Shown here: in pieces, positions 17,092-25,081 of the stretch
Position numbering within the stretch: the stretch's first letter is position 1
Layout of the letters: each line of letters opens with the position of its first letter
DNA from: Methylobacterium sp. E-066
GTDB lineage: Bacteria; Pseudomonadota; Alphaproteobacteria; Rhizobiales; Beijerinckiaceae
DNA length: 64,000 nucleotides
Direction of reading: 5' to 3'
NCBI RefSeq assembly: GCF_022829635.1
Contig: NZ_JAKSYO010000096.1
Span: 101,529 to 165,528, forward strand
The notes under the pieces: model-generated
The model's database searches: none
Told to the model about the DNA's origin: nothing
The model's input: only the letters and a program-made list of their open reading frames with translations
Program-made: the position numbers and the translations under genes

Positions 17092-17188
17092 AAATCCGGT
17101 TTTGCTCCACGATGAAGGTGGCCGGATTTGACAACGTAAGCACGCACAGAGCCGAGCGGGCGGTCTATCCAAAGGTTTCCATCAAATC

Positions 17189-18307
17189 TCACCGCTGCCC
17201 GAACGCCGTGTCCTTGAACAGGTCCTTGTACTCCCGCGGCTGCGAGCGCCAGTACTGCTTGGGCGCCCGCACCTGGGCGCCGAGTTCGGCCGCCGCGTGC
17301 CAGGGCCAGCGGGGATCGTACAGCATGGCCCGGGCGAGCGAGATCGCGTCGGCCTTGCCTTCGGCCAGGATCGTCTCCGCCTGCTGCGCCTCGGTGATCA
17401 GGCCGACCGCGATGGTGGTCAGCCCGGTCTCGGCCTTGATCCGCTCGGCATAGGGCACCTGGTAGCCCGGCCCGAGCTTGATCGCCTGCTTAGGCGAGAC
17501 GCCGCCCGTGGAGACATGGAGCGCGGGCGAGCCGGCCCGCTTGAGCGCCTGGCCCAGGGCCACGGTCTCGTCGAGATCCCAGCCGTCCTCGACCCAGTCG
17601 GTGGCCGAGACCCGCAGCCAGACCGGGCTGCCGGCCGGTACGACCTCGCGCACGGCGTCGTAGACTTCCAGCGGGAAGCGCATCCGGTTCTCGAGGCTGC
17701 CGCCATATTGGTCGGTGCGCTTGTTGGCGATCGGCGACAGGAACTGGTGCAGCAGGTAGCCGTGGGCGCCGTGCAGCTCCACGGCCTCGATCCCGAGGCG
17801 CACGGCCCGCTTGGCGGTCGCGACGAACTGGTCGCGGACGCGCTTCAGGTCGGCGGCGTCGAGGGCGTGGGGGGGCACTTCGGTCTCGCCGTGCGGGACC
17901 GCGGAGGGCGCCTCCGTGCGCCAGCCATAGGGATGCTCCGGCGGGATCTGCTGGCCGCCCTCCCAGGGCACCTGGCTCGACGCCTTGCGGCCGGCATGGG
18001 CGATCTGGATGCAGATCGGGATCGGCGCGTATTCGCGCACCGCCTCCAGCACCCGGCCGAGCGCCCGCTCGCTTCCGTCCGAGTACAGGCCGAGATCCCA
18101 GGCGGTGATCCGCGCCTCGGGGGAGACCGCCGTGGCCTCCAGGGTCAGCAGGCCGGCGCCCGACTGGGCGAGCTGGCCGAGATGGATCATGTGCCAGTCG
18201 GTGGCCTCGCCGTCCCGGGCCGAATACTGGCACATCGGCGCGATCAGGATGCGGTTCTCGAGGGTGAGACCATCGAGGGCGAGCGGTTCGAACAGGCGGG
18301 CGGTCAT
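17189..18307 (-). CDS. Old yellow enzyme, YqjM/NamA type (NADPH:flavin ene-reductase)
   Basis: The 372-residue protein is a TIM-barrel FMN enzyme. The N-terminal block LENRILIAPMCQYSARDG has the Cys of the thermophilic-like (YqjM) class, QIAHAGRKAS and the active-site His pair in VELHGAHGYLLHQFLSP follow, then KRTDQYGGSLENRMRF. Such enzymes reduce alpha,beta-unsaturated carbonyls and nitro compounds. The start has GGAG six bases upstream. It is a single gene; its stop is close to the promoter region of the vapD module. Confidence 0.92.
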   Translation of the reverse strand: MTARLFEPLALDGLTLENRILIAPMCQYSARDGEATDWHMIHLGQLAQSGAGLLTLEATAVSPEARITAWDLGLYSDGSERALGRVLEAVREYAPIPICIQIAHAGRKASSQVPWEGGQQIPPEHPYGWRTEAPSAVPHGETEVPPHALDAADLKRVRDQFVATAKRAVRLGIEAVELHGAHGYLLHQFLSPIANKRTDQYGGSLENRMRFPLEVYDAVREVVPAGSPVWLRVSATDWVEDGWDLDETVALGQALKRAGSPALHVSTGGVSPKQAIKLGPGYQVPYAERIKAETGLTTIAVGLITEAQQAETILAEGKADAISLARAMLYDPRWPWHAAAELGAQVRAPKQYWRSQPREYKDLFKDTAFGQR

Positions 18308-18509
18308 GGGCGGCTCCGGTGCGGGCCGGGCCTATGTGGTGCAGCGCCGCAACCGAGGCCAGCGCCCGCATGTGCGGAAGCCCACACGCCATGCAGGGGG
18401 CGCAGGACCCGTCGGGAACCGACCGCCCGTTCGTTAACTTTTGGCAGGACGACGGCGTGATGCCGGCGATGCGAACCGCCTGAGGGGGCGAGATCGCTCG
18501 AGGTCCCCC

Positions 18510-18995
18510 ATGATGCGCCCGAACCGTTCCGCCCGACTGGCCGCTATGGCCGCAGCCCCGTTCGCCCTGGCGGCGTTCCTCGCCCTTCCAGCGACGGCCC
18601 AGCCCGCCGCGTTCGGCGGCCCGAAGATCCTGATCCACGGCAATTACTGCGGCCCGGGCAACAATGCCCCGCTGCCGCCGATCGATGCCCTCGACGCGGC
18701 CTGCGCCCGCCACGATGCCTGCACGCCGAACGGCGGCCTGCCGTCCCAGGCCTGCAACCTGCGCCTCCAGCACGACGCGGCGCTCATCTCGCGTGATCCG
18801 CGCCAGCCCCAGGACCTGCGGGCCCTGGCCGGCTTTGTCGCGGCGAGCGCGACGCTGATCCCGGCCGAGCCCGGCCCGCAGCGCCTGCCCGCTTCGGTCA
18901 CGACCGGCACGATGCCGGGGACCTACGCGCCGAGCCTGTCGCTGCCGGCCCCGTCGGCCGTTGTCCCGGACGAGGAGCCGGACGACGCGGAGTGA
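18510..18995 (+). CDS. Exported phospholipase A2-like protein
   Basis: The 161-residue product has a signal peptide (residues 1-31, ending ATAQPA) and then the compact PLA2-type core: a calcium-loop-like YCGPGN segment followed by the catalytic helix motif LDAACARHDACT, with paired cysteines. The catalytic His-Asp is present. The remaining C-terminal third is Pro/Ala-rich with an acidic tail. If active it would hydrolyse sn-2 esters of phospholipids outside the cytoplasm. Two ATGs in tandem (18510, 18513) follow AGG. The match is by motif only. Confidence 0.75.
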   Translation: MMRPNRSARLAAMAAAPFALAAFLALPATAQPAAFGGPKILIHGNYCGPGNNAPLPPIDALDAACARHDACTPNGGLPSQACNLRLQHDAALISRDPRQPQDLRALAGFVAASATLIPAEPGPQRLPASVTTGTMPGTYAPSLSLPAPSAVVPDEEPDDAE

Positions 18996-18999
18996 TGCC

Positions 19000-19104
19000 T
19001 AGAGCCGCTCCCGATCGCGTTGCGATCGGGAGCGGCTCTAAGTCGTTGATTCGACTAGCTTGCTTGCGTCGAACCGGTATCCACTTCGGCGGCGAGCGCT
19101 CTAG
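19000..19104. repeat. Repeat family D, intact copy (105 bp)
   Basis: It opens with the near-perfect hairpin TAGAGCCGCTCCCGATCGCG / TTGCGATCGGGAGCGGCTCTA and ends with GCGAGCGCTCTAG. It starts five bases after the PLA2-like stop. It is the uninterrupted version of the repeat at 16185-16559. Confidence 0.9.
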
Positions 19105-19137
19105 CCGGGGTGCTTAGCCCCGGCTCCGTTTCACCGC

Positions 19138-20436
19138 TCAGGCCTGGGCACCCGCCTTCCGCGCATGCCCGAGGAAGAACCGGACCATCGCGCGACTCGC
19201 ATCCGGGCCGCTCGGCTCGGTGAACGACCCGTCCGGGCTGCCGCCCGACCAGGCATGCCCGGCGCCGTGCAGGACCCAGTATTCCAGCTGGGTCCGGCCG
19301 GCCGCGTCGTTGCGGACGGTCCTCGTATAGGCGACGCCCCCCGGGCTCGTGCCGCGCTCGACCGTCTCGGCGAGGCCGGTGACCGCCATGGCCTGGGCCA
19401 CCACCTGGTCGCCGTTGGCCGGGTGGACGGTGCGGTCGACGTCGCCGTGGAACACGATGGTCGGGACCGCCTGCCGGTTGCGCCCCGGCGCACCCCCCTG
19501 CCCCTTCATGGCGGCGAAGGCCGAGGCGACGTCCCGGGCCGAGCCGCAGGCCAGGCCGGAATGGACCCCGACCGCCGCGAACAGGTCCGGATAGGTCGCC
19601 GCCAGGATCGCCGCTGCGGCACCCCCGGCCGAGAGCCCGGCGGCGTAGACCCGGTCCGGATCGGCGGAAAACTCGTCCACCACCGCCCGGGCGATGCCGG
19701 CGAGCAGGGCCGGCTCGCCGCCGTCGCGCGCTTGGTCGCCGGCGGCGTACCAGTTCCAGCAGCGCTGCATGTTCGCCGACTGGGGCTGCTCCGGGTAGGC
19801 GACCAGGAAGGTCTGTTCCTCGGCGAGGTGGTTCATCCGCGTGCCGGCGGCGAAGTCGTCCGGGTTCTGGGTGCAGCCGTGCAGCATCAGGAGCACCGGC
19901 AGCGCCTGGCCGGTGTAGCCGCTCGGCACGAACACCTTGTAGCGGCGGCTGCCCGCGGCGGCGGTGAAGACCCGGTCCTCGAACCGGGCGCCCTCCGGCA
20001 CGGGGGCGGCGGCCTTGCCCGGCTGGACGGAGCCGCCGGCGAACCCCTCCGCGAAGCCGCCGATGGGAATGCCGCCTTTGGCGAGGCTGTCGCGCACGGT
20101 GCGCATCACCGCCGAAGCGATGTCGGCCCCTCCGGGGGCGGCGTGCTCCGGGGCTGCGGCCGGGTTGGGCGCGGTCCAGGCGCCGTCCGGGGATTTCGGC
20201 GCCTCCATGTCGATGGTGGTGGATCCGGCGGCCTCGGCCGGGCGGTCGCGCGCCTCGGCCCAGCGGGCGAAGGCGTCGGCCTGCTGGCGCTGGAACCGGC
20301 CCATCGCGGCGGTCATCCGGGCCGCCCGGGCGGCGCGCTTGCCCTCGGCCTCGGCCGAGCCGGAGGCGCCGAAGCCGCCGAGCTTCATCTTCGAGAGGTC
20401 GAAGTTCAGAAAATCCATCTTGGGAAAGTGTTTCAT
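19138..20436 (-). CDS. PHB depolymerase family esterase (LpqC-like)
   Basis: The 432-residue protein carries an alpha/beta-hydrolase domain in its C-terminal two-thirds: LLMLHGCTQNPDDFAAG, the nucleophile elbow AAGLSAGGAAAA (Ser), and the acid/His block FHGDVDRTVHPAN and HGAGHAWSGG. The HGCTQ oxyanion segment and MNHLAE block are typical of polyester depolymerase-like esterases. The N-terminal 150 residues are charged and low in complexity, with no signal peptide, so it may act on intracellular polyester. ATG 20436 has AGGAA at seven bases. An RHH regulator is encoded 81 bp upstream. Confidence 0.88.
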   Translation of the reverse strand: MKHFPKMDFLNFDLSKMKLGGFGASGSAEAEGKRAARAARMTAAMGRFQRQQADAFARWAEARDRPAEAAGSTTIDMEAPKSPDGAWTAPNPAAAPEHAAPGGADIASAVMRTVRDSLAKGGIPIGGFAEGFAGGSVQPGKAAAPVPEGARFEDRVFTAAAGSRRYKVFVPSGYTGQALPVLLMLHGCTQNPDDFAAGTRMNHLAEEQTFLVAYPEQPQSANMQRCWNWYAAGDQARDGGEPALLAGIARAVVDEFSADPDRVYAAGLSAGGAAAAILAATYPDLFAAVGVHSGLACGSARDVASAFAAMKGQGGAPGRNRQAVPTIVFHGDVDRTVHPANGDQVVAQAMAVTGLAETVERGTSPGGVAYTRTVRNDAAGRTQLEYWVLHGAGHAWSGGSPDGSFTEPSGPDASRAMVRFFLGHARKAGAQA

Positions 20437-20517
20437 CGGGCCGTTCCTTGCGGGTGGGGTTCGGACACGGCCGGCCGCTGCGCCTGACTGTGCGGTCGGG
20501 GTGTTCGGGTGGGCTGC

Positions 20518-20937
20518 TCAGGCGATCCGGTCGGCCAGGGCGGCCTTGACCGCGGGGCTCGCCTGGAACGCGCCCAGGACCTCCACGGAGGCGATCGCGG
20601 CGCGCGCCAGTTCGGGGGTGACGTCCAGCGCCACGGTGGCGAGGCCGAGGACCTGGATGTGCAGGGGCACGCCGGCATCCCGGGCGGCTTCCAGGGCGGC
20701 GCGCGAATAGTGCGAGACGCCCAGGCGCAGCTGGCGCCGGGCTACGGATTGGCGCACCGCCTCCTCCTGCCGGTCGAGCTGGTTGCGCACCGCGGTGCGG
20801 ATGAAGTCGGCCCGGTTGGCGTAGAACCCGTCGCGGACCATCAGGTCGACCCGGCCGAGATCCACGAAGCCGAGGTTGATCGTGATCTTCTCGCTGTCCG
20901 GCACCTTGGGCCGGAGTTCCTGCACAGTGTCGGTCAT
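20518..20937 (-). CDS. Ribbon-helix-helix (CopG-like) regulator
   Basis: The 139-residue protein has an N-terminal RHH motif: a strand KITINLGFVDLGRVDLMV followed by helices with NRADFIRTAVRNQLDR (residues 16-60). The C-terminal half, about 75 residues, begins LRLGVSHYSRAALEA and is not a known effector domain to me. It is encoded just upstream of the polyester esterase gene on the same strand with an 81-bp gap, so a role in polyester or PHB granule control is plausible but unproved. Confidence 0.78.
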   Translation of the reverse strand: MTDTVQELRPKVPDSEKITINLGFVDLGRVDLMVRDGFYANRADFIRTAVRNQLDRQEEAVRQSVARRQLRLGVSHYSRAALEAARDAGVPLHIQVLGLATVALDVTPELARAAIASVEVLGAFQASPAVKAALADRIA

Positions 20938-21040
20938 CGCCTCGCCCTCCCCAGCCCATCCGGTTGGATGGCCTAGAGATGGTCAGCGGATCTCGGGGCG
21001 CAAGGGGCGACTGCGGCGCGGCCCGAAAACTTCGTGGTTT

Positions 21041-21157
21041 CAAAAGGTCCGGGACCTTTTGCGGGTCCAGGGCGGAGCCCTGGTGTCGGGCTTCGCCCGA
21101 GATCGGGGCTGCGCGCCCCGAACCCCGCCGAAGGGCCTCGGGCCCTTCGGGAACCCA
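21041..21157. repeat. Modular hairpin repeat family C, longest copy
   Basis: Five hairpin modules follow each other: AAAAGGTCCGGGACCTTTT, CAGGGCGGAGCCCTG, a CGGGCTTCGCCCG hairpin, CGGGGCTGCGCGCCCCG and AAGGGCCTCGGGCCCTT. It lies between the RHH regulator start region and the 3' end of the acyl-CoA synthetase gene, where it can end transcription of the latter. Confidence 0.87.
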
Positions 21158-21163
21158 TATTGC

Positions 21164-23089
21164 TCAGTCCGCGCCGATCCCCCGCCCCTTCAGGCTCGCA
21201 TCGATCTCGTCGAGCGCGGTGGCGTCGTCGATGGTCGCCGGCATGGTCCAGGGCTCGTGGTCGGCGATGCGCTTCATGGTGGCGCGCAGGATCTTGCCGG
21301 AGCGGGTTTTCGGCAGTCGCGGCACGGTGAGCGCCAGCTTGAACGCCGCCACCGGTCCGATCTCGTCGCGGACCTTGGCGACGAGTTCGCGCTCGATGTC
21401 CTCGGGGGCGCGGTCGACCCGGGCTTTGAGCACCACGAAGCCGCAGGGCACCTCGCCCTTGAGCGCGTCGCGGATGCCGATCACCGCGCATTCGGCGACA
21501 TCCGGATGGCCGGCCAGCACCGCCTCCATGCCGCCCGTGGACAGGCGATGGCCCGCGACGTTGATGATGTCGTCGGTCCGCCCCAGCACGGTGATGTAGC
21601 CGTCGGCATCGATCACCCCGGCATCCGAGGTGTCGTAATAGCCCGGGAAGGTGGCGAGGTAGCTCGACCGCATCCGCGCGTCCGAGCCCCACAGGGTCGG
21701 CAGGCAGCCGGGCGGCAGGGGCAAGCGGATCGCGATGGTGCCCATCGTGCCGGGCGGGACCGGCTTGCCGCCCTCGTCCAGGACCTCGACCCGGTAGCCC
21801 GGCATCGGCACGCAGGTGCTGCCGTGCTTCACCGGCAGGAGGCCGAGACCCAGCGGATTGCCGGCGATCGGCCAGCCGGTCTCGGTCTGCCACCAATGGT
21901 CGATCACCGGCCGGCCCAGCACCCGCTCGGCCCAGGCGACCGAATCCGGATCCGCCCGCTCCCCGGCCAGGAACAGGCTGCGGAAAGCCGAGAGGTCGTA
22001 GGCGCCGACCAGCGACCCGGCCGGATCCTCCTTCTTGATCGCCCGCAAGGCCGTCGGCGCCGTGAACAGGCAGACGACGCCGTGCTCGGCGACAACCCGC
22101 CAGAACGCCCCGGCATCCGGCGTGCCCACCGGCTTGCCCTCGTACAGCACCGTGGTGCAGCCGTGCAGCAGCGGCGCGTAGACGATGTAGGAATGGCCGA
22201 CCACCCAGCCGATATCGGAGGCGCAGAAATAGGTCTCGCCGGGCTGGACGCCGTAGAGGTTCGGCATCGACCAGGCGAGCGCCACGAGGTAGCCGCCGGT
22301 ATCCCGGACCACCCCCTTCGGCTTGCCGGTCGTGCCGGAGGTGTAGAGGACGTAGAGCGGGTCGGTGGCAGCCACCGGCACGCAGGCGGCCTGCTTCCCC
22401 GCCGCCCGGGCGGCCGCGACGGTCTCGGCCCAGTCGTAGTCGCGCCCCGCGACCAGGCTCGCGGCGCATTGAGGCCGCTGCAGGATCAGGCAGGCCTCCG
22501 GCTTGTGCCGGGAGGTCGAGATCGCGAGGTCCAGCAGCGGCTTGTAGGCGACCACCCGGTTCGGCTCGAGTCCGCAGGAGGCGGCCAGCACCACCTTCGG
22601 GGCGGCATCCTCGATCCGCACGGCCAATTCGTTCGCCGCGAAGCCGCCGAACACCACCGAGTGCACGGCCCCGAGCCGGGCGCAGGCCAGCATGCCGAAC
22701 AGCGCCTCGGGCACCATCGGCATGTACAGGATCACCCGGTCGCCCTTGCCGACGCCGAGCTCGGCCAGCACCGCGGCGAGCGCCGCCACCGAATCGCGCA
22801 GCTCCCGGTAGCTGATGCTGCGCTTGGTCCCGGTGACGGGGGAATCGTACAGGATCGCCGCCTGCTCGGCCCGCGCTCCGTCGGCGTGGCGGTCCACCGC
22901 GTTGTGGCAGGCGTTGAGCGTCCCGTCCGGGAACCAGCGGCCGTAGGGGCCGGACTCCGGCGCGAAGATCTGCTCGGGAGGGTGCGACCAGTCGAGCGCC
23001 CCGGCCGCTTCCAGCCAGAACGCCTCCGGGTCGCGGCGCGCCGCGTCGTAGATCTCGGGATAGCGGCCCGGCAGGCTGGCGGTGGTCAT
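21164..23089 (-). CDS. prpE: Propionyl-CoA synthetase (AMP-forming, PrpE-like)
   Basis: The 641-residue enzyme has all acetyl/propionyl-CoA synthetase blocks: the ATP-binding YTSGTTGKPKGVVRD, the WWQTETGWPI motif, and the late core DIINVAGHRLSTGGME with the catalytic lysine in KTRSGKILRATMK. The N-terminus (EIYDAARRDPEAFW, CHNAVDRH) is that of PrpE. It activates propionate and similar short acids. The frame is open to 23131; 23089 was chosen because it gives the PrpE start, but no clear ribosome-binding site precedes either. Not linked to other prp genes here. Confidence 0.88.
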   Translation of the reverse strand: MTTASLPGRYPEIYDAARRDPEAFWLEAAGALDWSHPPEQIFAPESGPYGRWFPDGTLNACHNAVDRHADGARAEQAAILYDSPVTGTKRSISYRELRDSVAALAAVLAELGVGKGDRVILYMPMVPEALFGMLACARLGAVHSVVFGGFAANELAVRIEDAAPKVVLAASCGLEPNRVVAYKPLLDLAISTSRHKPEACLILQRPQCAASLVAGRDYDWAETVAAARAAGKQAACVPVAATDPLYVLYTSGTTGKPKGVVRDTGGYLVALAWSMPNLYGVQPGETYFCASDIGWVVGHSYIVYAPLLHGCTTVLYEGKPVGTPDAGAFWRVVAEHGVVCLFTAPTALRAIKKEDPAGSLVGAYDLSAFRSLFLAGERADPDSVAWAERVLGRPVIDHWWQTETGWPIAGNPLGLGLLPVKHGSTCVPMPGYRVEVLDEGGKPVPPGTMGTIAIRLPLPPGCLPTLWGSDARMRSSYLATFPGYYDTSDAGVIDADGYITVLGRTDDIINVAGHRLSTGGMEAVLAGHPDVAECAVIGIRDALKGEVPCGFVVLKARVDRAPEDIERELVAKVRDEIGPVAAFKLALTVPRLPKTRSGKILRATMKRIADHEPWTMPATIDDATALDEIDASLKGRGIGAD

Positions 23090-23246
23090 CGGCGCGGCGT
23101 GTCCTCGGAGGCCGCTCTCCGGCGGCATCACGGGCAGCGTAGCTGATTCTTGTTTTTTGCGCGCGCGGGTGGTCGTTTGGGGGATGATGACGCGCTTATG
23201 GATTGAGACCCGGCTCAGCGGGAGAGTCGGCTTCTCCCACCCACCC

Positions 23247-23357
23247 CCTCATCCTGAGGCGCCGAAGCGAAGCGGAGGCCTCGAAGGAGCCCTCCAGCCG
23301 GCCGCGCGATTTCTGGAGGGCTCCTTCGAGGCCGCTGCGCGGCACCTCAGGATGAGG
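23247..23357. repeat. Palindromic repeat family B, copy 4 (upstream of GIY-YIG gene)
   Basis: This is a complete CCTCATCCTGAGG...CCTCAGGATGAGG unit with extended outer arms (CCCACCCACC against GGTGGGTTGG). It ends 64 bases before the GTG start of the GIY-YIG gene. The rest of the 23090-23421 gap holds no gene that I can see. Confidence 0.9.
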
Positions 23358-23421
23358 GGGTGGGTTGGAGGGGCGGTAGAAACCGTTAGGCTCGGCGTCC
23401 CGCGACGAGCTGAGTCGGGCC

Positions 23422-23742
23422 GTGAATGCGTTCGTGTACATGCTGCGGTGCTCGGACGGCAGCTACTATGTCGGCTCCGCGCGTGGGTCGTCCCTCGACA
23501 AGCGCCTCAGCGAGCATGAGGCCGGCACGTATCCGGGCTACACCAGCCGAAGGCGCCCGGTCACGCTGATCTATGCCGAGCAGTTCGACCGAATCGTCGA
23601 CGCGGTCGCGGCGGAGCGGCGCATCAAGGGCTGGAGCCGGGCTAAGAAAGAGGCGCTGATCCGCGGCGACTGGGATGATGTGCGGATGCTGGCCAAGCGC
23701 CCAGCCGCACAACGCCCCTCCCACCCAACCCCCTCATCCTGA
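23422..23742 (+). CDS. GIY-YIG nuclease family protein
   Basis: The 106-residue protein is a stand-alone GIY-YIG domain: FVYMLRCSDGSYYVGSARG (GIY and YIG strands), an Arg on the first helix (DKRLSEHEAG), YPGYTSRRRPVTLIY, and the final AAERRIKGWSRAKKEALI block. It could nick or cut DNA. It starts with GTG. The last codons, reading PSHPTPSS, and the TGA stop come from the left arm of a family B repeat (CCACCCAACCCCCTCATCCTGA), so the natural C-terminus has been overwritten. A full family B copy lies 64 bp upstream. Confidence 0.87.
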   Translation: MNAFVYMLRCSDGSYYVGSARGSSLDKRLSEHEAGTYPGYTSRRRPVTLIYAEQFDRIVDAVAAERRIKGWSRAKKEALIRGDWDDVRMLAKRPAAQRPSHPTPSS

Positions 23743-23804
23743 GGTGCCGCGCAGCGTCCTCGAAGGAGGGCTCCAGGGATCGCGGTGGCGTCTGGCGGGC
23801 TCCC
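23732..23804. repeat. Palindromic repeat family B, copy 5 (right half missing)
   Basis: The left arm and the inner CTCGAAGGAGGGCTCCAGGGATCG segment are present, but the right arm with TCAGGATGAGG is lost. The copy overlaps the end of the GIY-YIG gene and gives its stop codon. Confidence 0.8.
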
Positions 23805-23849
23805 CGGGCTGAGGGCCGTAGTCGGGAGAGAGTGGTCATCACCCCACGA

Positions 23850-23890
23850 AAAGAAGCCGCCGCACCGGGCGGACCGATGCGGCGGTTCTC
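23850..23890 (-). terminator. Terminator of the minus-strand DUF465 gene
   Basis: A stem of CCGCCGCA and TGCGGCGG with a loop of about 13 bases lies 40 bases beyond the stop at 23928. On the minus strand it runs into CTTCTTTTC. It fits a rho-independent terminator. Confidence 0.65.
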
Positions 23891-23927
23891 GTCTTGGATG
23901 TCTAACCGTGGGACAGTCAGGCGCGGC

Positions 23928-24110
23928 TCAGTGCAGCGTATCGTTGCCGGCTTGCAGCCTGTTGATCTCGTCCTTGAGAAGAAGTTTCCGTCGCTTCAGT
24001 TCGGCAATATGGAGGTCGTTCGCAGAAGGCCTGTGGATCGCCTCGTGAATCTCACGCTCGAGGGCTTCGTGCTTCCGGGCGAGTTGGCTCAAATGCGTCT
24101 GCAGCGACAT
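23928..24110 (-). CDS. DUF465 (YdcH-like) small helical protein
   Basis: The 60-residue protein is one helical hairpin with the family pattern HLSQLARKHEALEREI ... IAELKRRKLLLKDEI. The function of DUF465 is not known; proteins of this family are widespread in alphaproteobacteria. It is divergent from a second DUF465 gene at 24242, sharing a 131-bp control region. Confidence 0.88.
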   Translation of the reverse strand: MSLQTHLSQLARKHEALEREIHEAIHRPSANDLHIAELKRRKLLLKDEINRLQAGNDTLH

Positions 24111-24241
24111 GAGTCGAATCTCCTGTCATTGTTCCGACACATGGAGACTGGCACAGGATGCCGCACCTGTCGAAGCCTTTTCTCCGGTCAAGCCTGACGA
24201 ATGCTTGCCGGGCCGGCTTGTCCCGCGGCGGGGTGTAACGC

Positions 24242-24505
24242 ATGCTCTTCGACACGGAACGGTCTTCGATACCGCGGGTGACGATGGCGGACGAGTCGAA
24301 CGAAAACGTGCAGCCGGCGGATCTCGAAGCCGAGCTGAATCGGCTGCGCGAGGAACACCGGGGGCTCGACGGCGCCATCGAGGCGCTGGAGCGCAGCGTC
24401 GCCGGGGATCAGCTCCAGATCCAGCGCCTGAAGAAGCGCAAGCTGACCCTGCGCGACCGGATCTACCATATCGAGGATGCGCTCACCCCGGACATCATCG
24501 CCTGA
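24242..24505 (+). CDS. DUF465-like small helical protein (second copy)
   Basis: The 87-residue product has the same helical hairpin (LEAELNRLREEHRGLDGAI ... IQRLKKRKLTLRDRIYH) as its divergent neighbour, with a longer N-terminus and a C-terminal extension (DALTPDIIA). A second in-frame ATG at 24284 (MADESNENV) would give a 73-residue protein closer to family size; no strong ribosome-binding site decides between them. purE starts 79 bp downstream and may share the transcript. Confidence 0.8.
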   Translation: MLFDTERSSIPRVTMADESNENVQPADLEAELNRLREEHRGLDGAIEALERSVAGDQLQIQRLKKRKLTLRDRIYHIEDALTPDIIA

Positions 24506-24583
24506 TGTCAGTGGACGCGCCGGCGCGGCGCCTTGCCGCCGGGCCGCCCCGCCTGTAAGCGCCCTCTTTTGCCGGGACAAACG

Positions 24584-25081
24584 ATGGCGTCGCCTCCGGT
24601 CGCGATCATCATGGGCAGTCAGTCCGATTGGGCGACCATGCGGCACGCCGCCGAGACGCTCGACGCGCTCGGGGTGCCGTACGACGCGCGCATCGTCTCC
24701 GCCCACCGCACCCCCGACCGGCTCGTAGCCTTCGCCAAGGGCGCCGTCGCGGCCGGGTTCAAGGTGGTGATCGCGGGCGCCGGCGGGGCCGCCCATCTGC
24801 CCGGCATGGCCGCCGCGATGACCCGCCTGCCGGTCTTCGGCGTGCCGGTGGAATCCAAGGCCCTGTCCGGCCAGGACAGCTTGCTCTCGATCGTCCAGAT
24901 GCCGGCCGGCATCCCGGTGGGGACCTTGGCGATCGGCCGGGCCGGGGCGGTCAACGCGGCACTGCTCGCCGCCGCGGTGCTGGCGCTCGCCGATCCTGCC
25001 CTGGCGGAACGCCTCGATGCGTGGCGCGCGGCCCAGACCGCGTCGGTGGCCGAACGGCCGGAGACGGAAAAGCTTTCGTGA
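24584..25081 (+). CDS. purE: N5-carboxyaminoimidazole ribonucleotide mutase
   Basis: The 165-residue protein is class I PurE. It has the N-terminal [15 protein letters not shown] block, [10 protein letters not shown] with the catalytic His, and [11 protein letters not shown] plus [16 protein letters not shown]. It catalyses the conversion of N5-CAIR to CAIR in purine synthesis. It overlaps the purK start by three bases, so the two are coupled. The ATG 24584 gives the usual family N-terminus. Confidence 0.96.
   Translation: MASPPVAIIMGSQSDWATMRHAAETLDALGVPYDARIVSAHRTPDRLVAFAKGAVAAGFKVVIAGAGGAAHLPGMAAAMTRLPVFGVPVESKALSGQDSLLSIVQMPAGIPVGTLAIGRAGAVNAALLAAAVLALADPALAERLDAWRAAQTASVAERPETEKLS

Noticed and set aside
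19055..21043. Minus-strand frame of 662 codons across the esterase and RHH genes
   Set aside because: It runs in a different frame through two real genes and their gap, with Arg/Gly/Pro-rich translation.
23422..23804. GIY-YIG gene as a homing endonuclease inside a host gene
   Set aside because: No interrupted gene or intron structure is visible around it; it is a stand-alone small gene between repeats.
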